64,000 bases of DNA from Sulfitobacter faviae. GTDB taxonomy: Bacteria > Pseudomonadota > Alphaproteobacteria > Rhodobacterales > Rhodobacteraceae. The position numbers were made by a program, and so were the translations under genes. The stretch lies in NCBI RefSeq assembly GCF_029870955.1, contig NZ_PGFQ01000001.1, forward strand, positions 3,142,888 to 3,206,887, read 5' to 3'. Of the stretch, positions 49,134 through 59,093 are shown in pieces (position 1 is the first letter of the stretch; the number at the start of each line of letters is the position of its first letter). A model generated the notes under the pieces. The model saw only the letters and a program-made list of their open reading frames with translations, searched no databases and had not been told where the DNA came from.

Positions 49134-52100
49134 TTAGCGCTCCTCCGGCACCCGGGCAACCGGATTCGCTTGGCCCTGCACCTGTGGCGGCTGGGGCGGC
49201 GGGCGGCGGAACAACTCGCGGAACATGCCGGGGGTGAGCGCCGAGAGCGGGTTGACCGAAACGCTGGGGTCTTTCGCGGCCCCCGTGAGCCGGTAGTTGA
49301 ACCCGATCAGCCCCTCGCCCTTGCGGGTAAAAAGGGACCCGATCCCATTGAACATATAGACCGGAGAGATCACGCCCTGCATGTCGATCAACCCGCTGTC
49401 GAGCGCATAGACCCCATCCATCGACAGGCCCAAGGAGGCGCCCACGGCGCTGGCCTCGGTCAGGGTCAGGCGGTTCGGGGTCAGGCGGAAGTTCGCTTCC
49501 ACATCGTCAAAGTAAATCCCGTCGCCGTTGAGCTCGTTGATTAGCCCGACGACCGAGATGGCATTGACCAGCGCCGCGATCCCCGGCGCGTCCTGAATAG
49601 CGACATCGCTGACCGTGAGCTGCCCGTCAAAGGCGCCGCCCGAACCCACCGGCAGCAGGGTGAGCGACAGGTTCCCCCGACCACCTGTTTCACCAACCCG
49701 GTTGAGCGCAGAACCCCGCCCGCGTCATCCGAGACCACCCGCACCGCACTGCGCCCCGCTTGGGGCAGCACCCGCCCCTGCACCGGCGTGCCGCCATTGA
49801 GCCGGGCGGTAAAGGCGCCGTCCATCCCCTTGGCGGTGTCGAATGTGCCCGAAAGATCGGTCAGGTAAATCGTGTCGGTGATCTGCCACCGGTCCAGCGC
49901 TACGCGCATCGGCGGCCCGGCTTGCCCCTCGGCCGCGCCGAACTCGGCCCGGCGCATGTCAAGCGTGCCGCCGCCCAGCACCACCTGCACCGGGTTGCCC
50001 TTGCCCTGCCCGATCAGTTGCAGCGGGATATCCAGCCAGTCGCCCCGCCGCAGCCGGTCGATCCGCACCCGGTCCAATGTGCCGCCGGGGGCAAGGTGGA
50101 TGGAGCCCGCCACCCGCAGCCCCGGCGCGTTTAGCTGAAAGGCGTCGATATTCGGCGTCTCGCCCAAACGCCCCGCCAGTCGCAACTTGCCCTCGGTGCC
50201 CGGCGCCTTGCTCCATGACAGTTGCGGTACGGAGACACCCAAGCCCGCCAGATCGCTCTGCAAGGTGAAGCGCGGCGCTTCGCCCTTCTTGAGGTCCACG
50301 GCAATCTGCCCGCGCCCCTCGCCACGAAGGCTGCCGGGGGCAGTGCCACGCCAAAGGCTTCGAGCCCCGCCGGGGTCAGCGCCACTTGAGCCGTTAGACG
50401 GCTTTGATCCGAGCCGGGGCCGATCGCCTGCGACCATTCCCCGTCGAAGCCCACCCCGTCGATACGCCCCGCGCCGCCGATGGTGATACGGTCATTGTCG
50501 GCGGTGATGGACAGTTTGCTGGCCTGAAGGCTCCGGTCTTTGACCAGCGTATCGGTCGAGAGCGCCAGCAGATCCCCCGCGAAGTGATAGCGCACATCTT
50601 CGGGCTTGCCGCCCTTTTTCAACGGCAGCGCCAGCGTGCCTTTCAGCACCGCCTCCCCATCCGCGAGCGTCACGGGCAGCCCGGCCTTATCCATCACCCG
50701 CATCGGCGGCTGGTTCAGCAGCGACAGCGCCGCGGTCAGGGTGGAGCGCGTGTTGAGCCGGATCACCGAGGGGCTGCCGTCTTTCACCCGCACATCGGGA
50801 ATGATGAAGGAGGATCCATCCAGCGTCACCGCCCCGCCCTGCGGCGCGATGACCTCGCCCGCGTCCACCGTGACGACAAGGCGGTTGTCGAGCAGGCTCA
50901 TATGGCCGCTGCCATCGGTGATATGCGGCAGGGTCTTCAGAAACCGCACCTCGGCCCCGGCATAGTCAAAGGCGACATAGGTCTGGGGCGCCTGCCCCGG
51001 CGCCATGCGCAGCGCCAGATCGAGGTTGCGCATTCGGCCCGCGTGAAGGTTCTCATCCAGCCATTTGCGGGTCTTGGGCTTCACCCCCTCGGGCCAGAGC
51101 GCCAGCAGGCGTTCGGGGCTGAGCCGGTCCATTCGCCCATCGAGAGACAGGTTCCAGCCCGCCGCCTCGGCCACCAATGCGCCATCAAGGCGCAGGTTGC
51201 GGCCCTGATCACTGATCTCCAGACGCCCCAGCTTCAGTTGAAACGGATTAAGGCTGAGTTCAAAATCGATATCCGCCTGGTCCAAGGCCACCGTTTCGGG
51301 GTAGACCTCCGCCGGGTTGGCCCGCAGGTCGCGCAGGCTGAACTGCCCCACCATCCGTCCCGGAATGCCGCCCGTGACATCGCCCAGTTGCGAGCTCCCG
51401 GTGATATTGCCCGAGACCCAAGGGCTGTCGAGCGACATCTCGTCAAAGCGCAGCAGCTGGCGCGCGGGGTCGTAGCTGAAATAGCTCTGCGCCCCATCGA
51501 AGGGGATCGGCTTGGTCTGCGGGTTGGGCTGCAACACGCCCTTGCCGATCTGCAAAGAAGCGTTGATCGGTGCGAAACGGCCCGCGCTATCGATGCCGCT
51601 GCGCACCGCGCCCGAGATATTGGTCCGCAGCACTTCGAGCCACGAAAAGGCTGGCCCCTGCGCCGCGATGTCGCGCGCATCGACCCCGTCGAAGGTCACG
51701 CCAAAGGTCGCGGCATTCTCACCGATCTGGCTGCTGTAATTGGCGGTGAGCGTGGCCACCCCCGCGCCCCCGCTGAGCACCGCGAGGTCCGCCGAGAGGT
51801 CAAGCGCGTCACCATTGCGCGACAGGCGCAGCCGCCCGCCATCTCCGGTCCAAGCGCGGCCCGCGCGGGCATCCTCGAACCGCAGCGTCAGCGCGCGCAG
51901 CTCGACTGAGCGGAGGGCGGATAGCGCGGGGGCGGCCAATACCTCGTCGATCTGGCCGATAAGTTGCGGCAGGGTCGCCGCCTCCCGCTCCGGTGGGGCG
52001 ATCCCGGCCCCGGCGCTCAGGCTCACCCGGCCATCCGCCCCGCGGCGCAGGTTGGCCACCACGCCCGATAGCGAAATCGCCCGCGGCTGCGCCATACCGC

Positions 52101-52473
52101 GCAGCAAGGACCGCATCGACAGGCTGGCCTTGAACTCATTGAAACTGACGATCTCATCGCCCTCGGGCGTGGTGACAAAGATGTCTTGCAAACGCACGCG
52201 GGGGCGCCAACCCTCATCGACAACGAATTCCATCGCGCCGAAATCCACCCGCGCCTGCGGCAGGGCCGAAGCAATCCGCGCCTCGATCCGTGTCTGCACC
52301 CAAAGCGGCGCCGGAATCGGACGCCCGGTGAAATAGACCGCCGCCCCGGTGGCCAGCGCCGCCAAGAGCACCAGCACCACAGCCGAAACGATCCCCGCGC
52401 GGCGGCGCGACCGGCGGCGCGGCGGCCCTTCGCCATCTGGCGCAGGGGGGCTGGAAGGGGACGGGTCGCGCAT
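49134..52473 (-). CDS. AsmA/YhdP-like envelope protein (DUF3971; frame broken twice)
   Basis: About 1,113 residues after repair. A short cytoplasmic N-terminus ([11 protein letters not shown]) leads to one membrane helix (about residues 27-48), then a very long beta-rich periplasmic region; [20 protein letters not shown] is the AsmA-like entry and [20 protein letters not shown] the C-terminal AsmA signature. Breaks are at the G run 50336-50340 (repaired: [20 protein letters not shown]) and the C run 49674-49678 (repaired: [20 protein letters not shown]). YhdP-type proteins are thought to move phospholipid to the outer membrane. Transcribed toward queA. Confidence 0.88.
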
Positions 52474-52581
52474 CGGGCTCCGGTTCGGATAGGGCGGCTT
52501 TCTGGGGCGGCTTTGACGTTGTCAAATCAGATGCAGTATGACAGCCCTGAACGACCCTTCACAAGCCAAAGGAACCGCCCC

Positions 52582-53055
52582 ATGTCGCAGATCGGACCCC
52601 AGCCCGGCCAACCGGCCCCGGATTTCACCCTTCCCGTGACCGGCGGTGGCGAGATCACGCTCTCTGCCTTGCGCGGCGCGCCGGTGGTTCTTTTCTTCTA
52701 CCCGCGCGACGACACGCCCGGCTGCACCAAGGAATCGATCGGCTTTTCCGAGCGTTTGTCTGAGTTCGCCGAGGCAGGCGTGCAGGTCTTTGGCATTTCG
52801 CGCGACAGTATGGACAAACACGACAAATTCGCCGCCAAACACGCGCTGACGGTGCCGCTTTTGTCTGACACCGATGGCGCGGTGACCGAAGCCTATGAGG
52901 TTTGGGTCGAGAAAAACATGTACGGCAAGAAATCGATGGGCATCGAACGCGCGACCTATCTGATCGACCCCGAAGGGCAGATTGCGCAGGTCTGGCGCAA
53001 GGTGAAGGTGCCGGGCCATGTGGATGCCGTGCTCGACGCGGTGCGCGGCGCATGA
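52582..53055 (+). CDS. bcp: thioredoxin-dependent peroxiredoxin, Bcp/PrxQ type
   Basis: 157 residues from ATG 52582 behind AAAGGAACC. The peroxidatic cysteine is C48 in FYPRDDTPGCTKESIGF. The second cysteine five residues on, found in many BCP proteins, is absent, so it probably works by the 1-Cys route or with an external thiol. FGISRDSMDKHDKFAAKHAL and the late YLIDPEGQIAQVWRKVK complete the family pattern. Its stop overlaps the next start in ATGA. Confidence 0.93.
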   Translation: MSQIGPQPGQPAPDFTLPVTGGGEITLSALRGAPVVLFFYPRDDTPGCTKESIGFSERLSEFAEAGVQVFGISRDSMDKHDKFAAKHALTVPLLSDTDGAVTEAYEVWVEKNMYGKKSMGIERATYLIDPEGQIAQVWRKVKVPGHVDAVLDAVRGA

Positions 53056-53866
53056 TGCCGCTGGCAGAAATGGCCGAGGCGGTGCTGCGCACGGCGGATG
53101 GGCGCGAGAAGACGGCGCTGTCGCGGAAATATGCGGCGCAGTGGCTCTCGGCCCGCGCGGCAGGTGAGAGCAACTCGGGCCGCGCCGACCCGCCGCTGCA
53201 CCCTGCCCGGCCCGCACAGCCCGAGTTGCTCTCGCCCCGCGACGTCCCGCGCCGCCGTCCCGGCACGCCCGAAGGCCGCGCGGCGCTGCTTCATGCCGTG
53301 GCGCATATCGAGTTGAACGCAGTGGACCTGCATTGGGATGTGATCGCCCGCTTCTCCCATGTGCCGCTGCCCTTGGGCTTTTATGACGATTGGGTCAAAG
53401 CGGCGGATGACGAATCCAAACATTTCAACCTGATGTGCGATTGTCTTGAGGAAATGGGCAGCCATTACGGTGCCATGCCCGCCCATGCGGGCATGTGGCG
53501 CGCCGCCGAAGACACGGTGGACGATCTGATGGGCCGCCTCGCCGTGGTGCCCATGGTGCTGGAGGCCCGCGGCCTTGATGTGACCCCGGCATGATCGAGA
53601 TTTTCCGCAAGGCGAAGGCCGACAGCGCCGTGGCCGCGCTTGAAACGATCTATGCCGAAGAGGTCGCCCATGTGGCCTATGGCAGCAAGTGGTTTCACTT
53701 TCTCTGTGGCCGCCATGATGACGACCCAAAGGACCGTTTTCATGCCCTCGTGCGCAAGTATTTCCACGGCGATCTCAAGCCGCCCTTCAACGAGGAAAAG
53801 CGCGCCGAGGCGGGAATCCCGCCCGATTTCTACTGGCCCCTGACCGCGGATGGCGGGCCAAGCTGA
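53052..53866 (+). CDS. DUF455 ferritin-like protein (frame broken once)
   Basis: Ferritin-like four-helix family with metal-ligand Glu/His residues: LLHAVAHIELNAVDLHWDVI, DDESKHFNLMCDCLEEMGSH and, in the second frame, ALETIYAEEVAHVAYGSKWF. The frame breaks at the four-C run 53584-53587; adding one C joins LDVTPGMIEIFRKAKADSA. About 271 residues. It is translationally coupled to bcp, which suggests a link to peroxide or iron handling; the enzymatic activity is unknown. Confidence 0.85.
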
Positions 53867-53933
53867 TCAGGGTCTGACGCAGCAAGTGCTTGGTATCGGC
53901 GGATTTTTGCCAACGAAAAAGCGCTTTTTTGGG

Positions 53934-53983
53934 CGAATGGGGGAATGCCGCGCAGGCGCGGGTCAATAGGGTTGCCCCATTCG
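53934..53983. repeat. inverted repeat between the DUF455 gene and the M23 peptidase gene
   Basis: CGAATGGGG (53934-53942) pairs with CCCCATTCG (53975-53983), spanning 32 bases. The preceding AAAAAGCGCTTTTTT (53916-53930) is a short palindrome with a T run that may act as a weak terminator. Confidence 0.45.
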
Positions 53984-54060
53984 CGGGCACTGGCTATTGA
54001 CGTTGGGCGCGAAGGGGGCGAGGCCCCGCGCACCGACGGGACGGGACAAAGGACGAAAAC

Positions 54061-55389
54061 GTGCGCACACGGATTGCCATCAAGACGCATGCTCTGCTTG
54101 AGCATTACTTTCCCGAACGCCGCGTCTTTCTGAAATCCGACAGCGACACACGTTTCATCCGCCTGCGGCCCGGCACCCAGATCCTCGGGCTGGCGGGATC
54201 GGCCTTTCTGGTCTCTTGGGCCATCATTGCCACCGCCATCATCCTGATGGACAGCATTGGCTCCGGCAATTTTCGCGAACAGGCCAAACGCGACCAGCGC
54301 ACCTATCAAGCCCGGCTGAACGAGCTTTCCGCACAGCGTGACCTGCGCGCCGAAGAAGCGCTTGCCGCCCAAGACCGCTTTAACGCGGCGCTCACGCAGA
54401 TTTCCGTCATGCAGTCCGAACTGCTGGCCTCTGAGACCCGCCGCCGCGAATTGGAAACCGGGATCGAGGTGATCCAATCCACCCTGCGCGACACGATGAA
54501 AGACCGCCAGAAGGCCCGGCTGAAACTGGCCGAACTGGAAGGCAGCCTTGAGAATGGCGAAGCGGGCAGCCTGCGCGCCGATGCCGATCAAGCGCCGGTC
54601 GATTTCCTTGCCCAAGCCCTTGCCCGGACCGCGGCAGAGCGCGACAAGGTCGTGGTCGACGCGCAGGATGCGCTGTTGCAAGCCGACGAAATGGCCCAGG
54701 AAATCGCCCTGATGCGCGATCAGAACGACGCGATCTTCCGCCAGCTGGAAGAGGCGATGAGCGTTTCCGTCGCCCCGCTCGACAAGATGTTCCGCAGCGC
54801 GGGCATGCCGACCGACCGGATCCTCGCCACCGTGCGCCGGGGCTATTCGGGCCAAGGCGGGCCGATGACGCCGCTCTCCTTCACCACCCGCGGCGAAGAG
54901 CTGAGCCCCGACACGCTGCGCGCGAACAAGCTGCTGGGCCAGATGGACCGGTTGAACCTCTACCGCATCGCCGCCGAAAAGGCGCCCTTCGCGAACCCGG
55001 TCAAAAACGCTTTCCGCTTCACCAGCCAGTTCGGTTATCGTCGCGACCCCAAGACCGGCGGCCGCCGGATGCACAAGGGCGTCGACTTTGCCGCCGGGAT
55101 GGGCACGCCGCTTTATGCGACCGCCGATGGCGTGGTGATTCACGCAGGCTGGTCCTCGGGCTATGGCCGTCTGGTCAAGATCCAGCATGAGTTCGGCATT
55201 GAGACCCGTTATGCCCACATGTCCAAGCTGCGCGTGAAAGTTGGTCAAAGAGTCTCGCGCGGGCAGCATATTGGTGATATGGGAGCATCAGGACGGGTCA
55301 CCGGTGTCCATCTCCACTATGAAGTCCGCGTAGGTGGCAAGGCTGTTAACCCCATGATCTATATCAAGGCTGCAAACGATGTTTTCTAA
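54061..55389 (+). CDS. M23 (LytM-type) peptidase, membrane-anchored
   Basis: 442 residues starting at GTG 54061. One membrane helix (about residues 40-63), a long coiled coil (about 75-180), then an M23 domain. Zinc ligands are in HKGVDFAAGMGTPLYATADG (H-x3-D) and VHLHYEVRVGG (H-x-H). The domain appears catalytically complete, unlike the degenerate LytM regulators. It overlaps the bactofilin gene by 11 bases; M23 peptidase and bactofilin pairs act together in cell-shape control in several bacteria, and the same is inferred here. Confidence 0.92.
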   Translation: MRTRIAIKTHALLEHYFPERRVFLKSDSDTRFIRLRPGTQILGLAGSAFLVSWAIIATAIILMDSIGSGNFREQAKRDQRTYQARLNELSAQRDLRAEEALAAQDRFNAALTQISVMQSELLASETRRRELETGIEVIQSTLRDTMKDRQKARLKLAELEGSLENGEAGSLRADADQAPVDFLAQALARTAAERDKVVVDAQDALLQADEMAQEIALMRDQNDAIFRQLEEAMSVSVAPLDKMFRSAGMPTDRILATVRRGYSGQGGPMTPLSFTTRGEELSPDTLRANKLLGQMDRLNLYRIAAEKAPFANPVKNAFRFTSQFGYRRDPKTGGRRMHKGVDFAAGMGTPLYATADGVVIHAGWSSGYGRLVKIQHEFGIETRYAHMSKLRVKVGQRVSRGQHIGDMGASGRVTGVHLHYEVRVGGKAVNPMIYIKAANDVF

Positions 55390-55879
55390 AAGCAAAATCA
55401 ACGATCCCGCCCCTCAGGATGCAGAAGTGTCAAAACCGGCACCCTCCGGTGCATCCTCGGCCCCCGCGCCCTCTAAGCAGAGCGAATTCAAGGCCAGCGC
55501 GCCCAAGGCCAAGCCCCCTGCATCCGTTCTGTCTTCGGATCTCCATGTGACCGGCAACATGAAAACGACGGGCGACGTTCAGGTTGAAGGCACCGTCGAA
55601 GGCGACATCCGCGCCCATCTGCTGACCATCGGTGAGACGGCGACGATCAAGGGCGAAGTGGTTGCCGATGACGTGGTGATCAATGGCCGCATCGTGGGCC
55701 GCGTGCGGGGCCTCAAGGTGCGCCTGACATCGACCGCACGGGTCGAGGGCGACATCATCCACAAAACCATCGCGATCGAATCCGGCGCGCATTTCGAAGG
55801 ATCTGTGCAGCGTCAGGACGATCCGCTGAACCCCGGCGCGAAATCCGCACCGGCGCAGAAGCCGAACCCCGCGTCCTAA
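55379..55879 (+). CDS. bactofilin
   Basis: 166 residues: Pro/Ala-rich N-terminal tail, then the right-handed beta-helix core (VLSSDLHVTGNMKTTGDVQV, GTVEGDIRAHLLTIGETATI, GEVVADDVVINGRIVGRVRG). Bactofilins polymerise without nucleotide and scaffold cell-wall enzymes at the membrane. The gene starts within the end of the M23 peptidase gene, indicating translational coupling. Confidence 0.95.
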   Translation: MFSKSKINDPAPQDAEVSKPAPSGASSAPAPSKQSEFKASAPKAKPPASVLSSDLHVTGNMKTTGDVQVEGTVEGDIRAHLLTIGETATIKGEVVADDVVINGRIVGRVRGLKVRLTSTARVEGDIIHKTIAIESGAHFEGSVQRQDDPLNPGAKSAPAQKPNPAS

Positions 55880-55900
55880 GCTTCGGCAGGCTGAACAGTC

Positions 55901-55937
55901 GCAGGCGTCGCAGACAATGCGGCGCCTGTTTGCTTTT
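55901..55937 (+). terminator. terminator after bactofilin
   Basis: Left arm 55901-55911 (GCAGGCGTCGC) and right arm 55919-55929 pair with one mismatch inside the stem and a G-T closing pair, followed by TTGCTTTT. The rest of the gap to 56107 holds nothing I can name. Confidence 0.7.
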
Positions 55938-56107
55938 GGGGGACGGTCTACGCTGCGCCCTGCCCGCTTCGCCAATATCAGTAGGTCGGAATATGCGCCG
56001 CGCTGTGCTGCTGGCAGACCACTGGCGATAAAGCTCATTTCATCACGGCCTGAGCTCGCCGATGCGTGGGGAGAGCAAACCCACCCCACGCGCCGCTAGT
56101 TGGGACG

Positions 56108-56662
56108 TTACTCGGTCACGGTGACCGTTTTCATCACGTCCGGCGTGCCCACGACGGCGCCGTTCGGGCCGGTGCCGCGCTTGATGGCATTGACCACGTC
56201 CTGCCCTTCGGTAACCTTGCCGACAACGGTGTACTGACCGTTGAGGAAGGGTGCTTCGTCGAACATGATGAAGAACTGGCTGTTGGCACTGTTCGGGCTC
56301 TGGCTACGGGCCATGCCGACGACGCCTTTCTCATAGGCGATGTCCGAAAACTCGGCCTTGAGGTCGGGCTTCTCGGAGCCGCCCATGCCGGCGCGTGCGG
56401 TGTCGCCATCGGCGCGGCCAAACTGCACGTCGCCGGTCTGCGCCATGAAACCGTCGATCACGCGGTGGAAGACCACCCCGTCATAGGCGCCTTCCTCGGC
56501 CAGTTCGGTGATCTGCGCCACGTGGTTAGGCGCGACGTCTTCGAGCAGGTCGATCTTGACGGTGCCATTGGCCTCGCCCGCGACCTCGATCTCAAGCCCG
56601 GTGGCCATCGCCGCCGAGCCGAGAAGCGCGAGAACTGCGCTGGAGGTGGCAATCTTAGGCAT
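56108..56662 (-). CDS. peptidyl-prolyl cis-trans isomerase, cyclophilin type, exported
   Basis: 184 residues with a signal peptide (about 20 residues, ending AAMA), so periplasmic. Cyclophilin core: VVFHRVIDGFMAQTGDVQFG, NSANSQFFIMFDEAPFLNGQ and YTVVGKVTEGQDVVNAIKRG. The start overlaps the upstream cyclophilin gene by 8 bases. The two proteins are paralogues differing mainly in export, so the pair covers both compartments. Confidence 0.93.
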   Translation of the reverse strand: MPKIATSSAVLALLGSAAMATGLEIEVAGEANGTVKIDLLEDVAPNHVAQITELAEEGAYDGVVFHRVIDGFMAQTGDVQFGRADGDTARAGMGGSEKPDLKAEFSDIAYEKGVVGMARSQSPNSANSQFFIMFDEAPFLNGQYTVVGKVTEGQDVVNAIKRGTGPNGAVVGTPDVMKTVTVTE

Positions 56663-57161
56663 CTGCGGCCACCTTGACGGAGATCATGCGGTCAGGGTTC
56701 GCAGGCGGCTCGCCACGGGTGATTGCGTCGACATGCTCTATGCCGGAAATGACCTGCCCGTAAACGGTGTATTGACCGTTGAGGAAGTCATTGTCCTTGA
56801 AATTGATGAAGAACTGGCTGTTGGCGCTGTCGGGGTTGGCCGAACGGGCCGCACCGATGGTGCCGCGCGCGTGCGGAACCTTGGAGAATTCTGCAGGCAG
56901 GTTCGGCAGGTCCGACCCGCCAGTGCCCGCCGCGCGCAGGTTGAAGTTGTCTTCCATGTTGCCATTGGCCACGTCGCCAGTCTGGGCCATGAAACCTTCG
57001 ATTACGCGGTGGAAGGCGACGTTGTCGTATTTACCGGCGCGGGCCAGTTCCTTCATCCGCTCCACGTGCTTGGGCGCAAGGTCGGGCATCAACTCGATGG
57101 CGACGGTGCCGCCTTTCAGTTCCATCAGGATGGTGTTCTCGGGGTCTTTGATCTCGGCCAT
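56655..57161 (-). CDS. ppiB: peptidyl-prolyl cis-trans isomerase, cyclophilin type, cytosolic
   Basis: 168 residues without a signal peptide, starting MAEIKDPENTILMELKGGTV. Cyclophilin landmarks: VAFHRVIEGFMAQTGDVANG, PDSANSQFFINFKDNDFLNG and YTVYGQVISGIEHVDAITRG. Catalyses proline isomerisation in folding. Overlaps the exported paralogue downstream, so the two are co-translated. Confidence 0.94.
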   Translation of the reverse strand: MAEIKDPENTILMELKGGTVAIELMPDLAPKHVERMKELARAGKYDNVAFHRVIEGFMAQTGDVANGNMEDNFNLRAAGTGGSDLPNLPAEFSKVPHARGTIGAARSANPDSANSQFFINFKDNDFLNGQYTVYGQVISGIEHVDAITRGEPPANPDRMISVKVAADA

Positions 57162-57288
57162 GGGGCAATCCTTTGCTTTGTCTTTGCCAGATACCTAAGG
57201 AGCTTGGCCGCGATTGCCAAGCCGCGCATTGACCTGAGGCCAGATAACAGCAAAACACAGCGCAAGAGATTGGATTGGGAGAAGACCG

Positions 57289-58476
57289 ATGGGCTGGAAA
57301 TCACTGGACGATATGGAACTGGACGGCAAGCGCGTGCTCTTGCGGGTCGACATCAACGTGCCGGTCGAAGAGGGCCGCGTCACCGATGCCACGCGGATTG
57401 AGCGGATCGTGCCCACGGTGGACGACATCCTGTCGCGCGGCGGCAAGGTGACGCTGCTGGCGCATTTCGGACGGCCCAAGGGCAAGGTCGTCGAAGAGAT
57501 GAGCCTGCGCCAAGTCCTTCCCGCACTGGAAAAGGCACTGGGCCGCGACGTGGCATTCCTGCCATCGCTAGACGCCGCAGGCGACGCGCAGGCCGATCTG
57601 CAACTCATGGAAAACATCCGCTTCTACCCCGGTGAGGAGGCCAATGACGAAGATTTCGCCCGCCAATTGGCCGCGCTCGGCGATATCTATTGCAACGATG
57701 CCTTTTCTGCCGCGCACCGCGCCCATGCCTCGACCGAGGCGCTGGCGCGGCTGCTGCCCGCCTGCGCAGGGCGCTTGATGCAGGCGGAGCTCTCGGCGCT
57801 GGAGGCGGCACTGGCCAAGCCCAAGCGCCCGGTGGGCGCTGTCGTGGGCGGGGCCAAAGTCTCGACCAAGATCGCGCTTTTGGAAAACCTCGTGAACCGG
57901 CTCGACGTCTTGGTCATCGGCGGCGGCATGGCGAACACCTTCCTCGCCGCACTCGGGGCCGATCTGGGCAAATCGTTGGAAGAGCCGGACTACTACGACA
58001 CGGCCAAGGACATCATGGCGCAGGCCGAAAAGGCAGGCTGCCGGGTCATCCTGCCAGTCGACGGTCTGGTCGCGCGGGAGTTCGCCAAGGGTGCGGCCCA
58101 TGAGGTCGCCCCGCTTGGCCCTGATGCGAAACTCGCGACAGATCAGATGGTGCTCGACGCGGGCCCCGAGACCGTTGCATTGGTCGAGACGGCCTTCGCC
58201 GAGTTGCGCACCCTGATCTGGAATGGCCCCATGGGAGCCTTTGAAATCCCGCCCTTCGACACCGCCACCGTCGCCGCGGCCCAAGCCGCCGCCGCCAAGA
58301 CCCGCGAGGGCACGCTGACCTCCGTCGCCGGGGGCGGTGACACGGTCGCGGCGCTGAACCAAGCGGGCGTGGCGGATGATTTCACCTATATCTCCACCGC
58401 CGGGGGCGCCTTCCTTGAATGGATGGAAGGCAAGACCCTGCCCGGCGTGGCCGCATTGGATGGGTCGGCTGCGTAG
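57289..58476 (+). CDS. pgk: phosphoglycerate kinase
   Basis: Glycolytic ATP-forming enzyme, 395 residues. N-terminal [51 protein letters not shown] and the nucleotide-side [25 protein letters not shown] are intact. Divergent from the cyclophilin pair. An operator-like motif follows 8 bases behind its stop. Confidence 0.96.
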   Translation: MGWKSLDDMELDGKRVLLRVDINVPVEEGRVTDATRIERIVPTVDDILSRGGKVTLLAHFGRPKGKVVEEMSLRQVLPALEKALGRDVAFLPSLDAAGDAQADLQLMENIRFYPGEEANDEDFARQLAALGDIYCNDAFSAAHRAHASTEALARLLPACAGRLMQAELSALEAALAKPKRPVGAVVGGAKVSTKIALLENLVNRLDVLVIGGGMANTFLAALGADLGKSLEEPDYYDTAKDIMAQAEKAGCRVILPVDGLVAREFAKGAAHEVAPLGPDAKLATDQMVLDAGPETVALVETAFAELRTLIWNGPMGAFEIPPFDTATVAAAQAAAAKTREGTLTSVAGGGDTVAALNQAGVADDFTYISTAGGAFLEWMEGKTLPGVAALDGSAA

Positions 58477-58483
58477 AAAGGCG

Positions 58484-58497
58484 ATTTACCGCTAAAA
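58484..58497. promoter_or_regulatory. operator-like motif between pgk and ftsB
   Basis: ATTTACCGCTAAAA shares the core TTTACCGCTAA with the sites before gap and lpdA, but lacks the G/C ends. It is followed by a small inverted repeat CCCGCAA-TTGTGGG. Its position, behind pgk and about 90 bases before ftsB-pdhABC, is compatible with control of the latter. Confidence 0.45.
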
Positions 58498-58588
58498 ACA
58501 ACGGGTTTCCCGCAATTGTGGGATTCCCATAACGAATCGCCTGTGTCATACTGATGTCACGTCCGCCAAGAGACGCAGAGGCAGAACC

Positions 58589-58888
58589 ATGACACGCAAC
58601 ACCCGTCCGGCTTTCGGCACATTGCTGTTCTTCGCAATCGCTTTCGCGCTGAGCCTGTATTTCACCTTCGCCGCCGTGCAGGGGGATTTCGGCCTGTTCC
58701 GCCGGACCGAGATCGTGGCCGAGAACCAAAAGCTGAGCGACCGTCTGGCCGAGGTCCGCGCCGAGGTGGCCCGGATGGAGAACCTGACCCGCCGCCTGTC
58801 GGACGACTACCTCGACCTTGATCTTCTGGACGAACGCGCGCGCAAGGTGCTGGGCATGGTCCGCACCGATGAGATCGTCATTCGCTAA
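58589..58888 (+). CDS. ftsB: septum formation initiator family protein (FtsB/DivIC)
   Basis: 99 residues: short cytoplasmic start, membrane helix (about residues 9-29), then a coiled coil (ENQKLSDRLAEVRAEVARME) and the DivIC tail LDERARKVLGMVRTDEIVI. Part of the FtsQLB division complex. Position immediately upstream of the pdh genes is common in alphaproteobacteria. Confidence 0.93.
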   Translation: MTRNTRPAFGTLLFFAIAFALSLYFTFAAVQGDFGLFRRTEIVAENQKLSDRLAEVRAEVARMENLTRRLSDDYLDLDLLDERARKVLGMVRTDEIVIR

Positions 58889-59037
58889 GCTTTCGCGGCT
58901 TATCGTCTATCGGCCCCTGCCCCGCGCCTGCGGCCTTGCAATCACACGAAATCTCTGGCCTCCTTCGCCTTGTCAGCCGTGGTGCGCGCACCACGTCACA
59001 AAGTCTCTCGCAATCCATTCTGGAATGCGTTAGGGAA

Positions 59038-59055
59038 TAGTTTAACGCTAAACTA
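59038..59055. promoter_or_regulatory. operator-like palindrome upstream of pdhA
   Basis: TAGTTTAACGCTAAACTA, symmetric except for one central pair, ending 38 bases before the pdhA start. The same core GTTTA(A/C)CGCTAAAC is found before lpdA and gap. The 205-base ftsB-pdhA gap contains nothing else I can identify. Confidence 0.7.
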
Positions 59056-59093
59056 CTTTTGGCACCTAACCAAAGCCGACGGAGGAGACGTCC

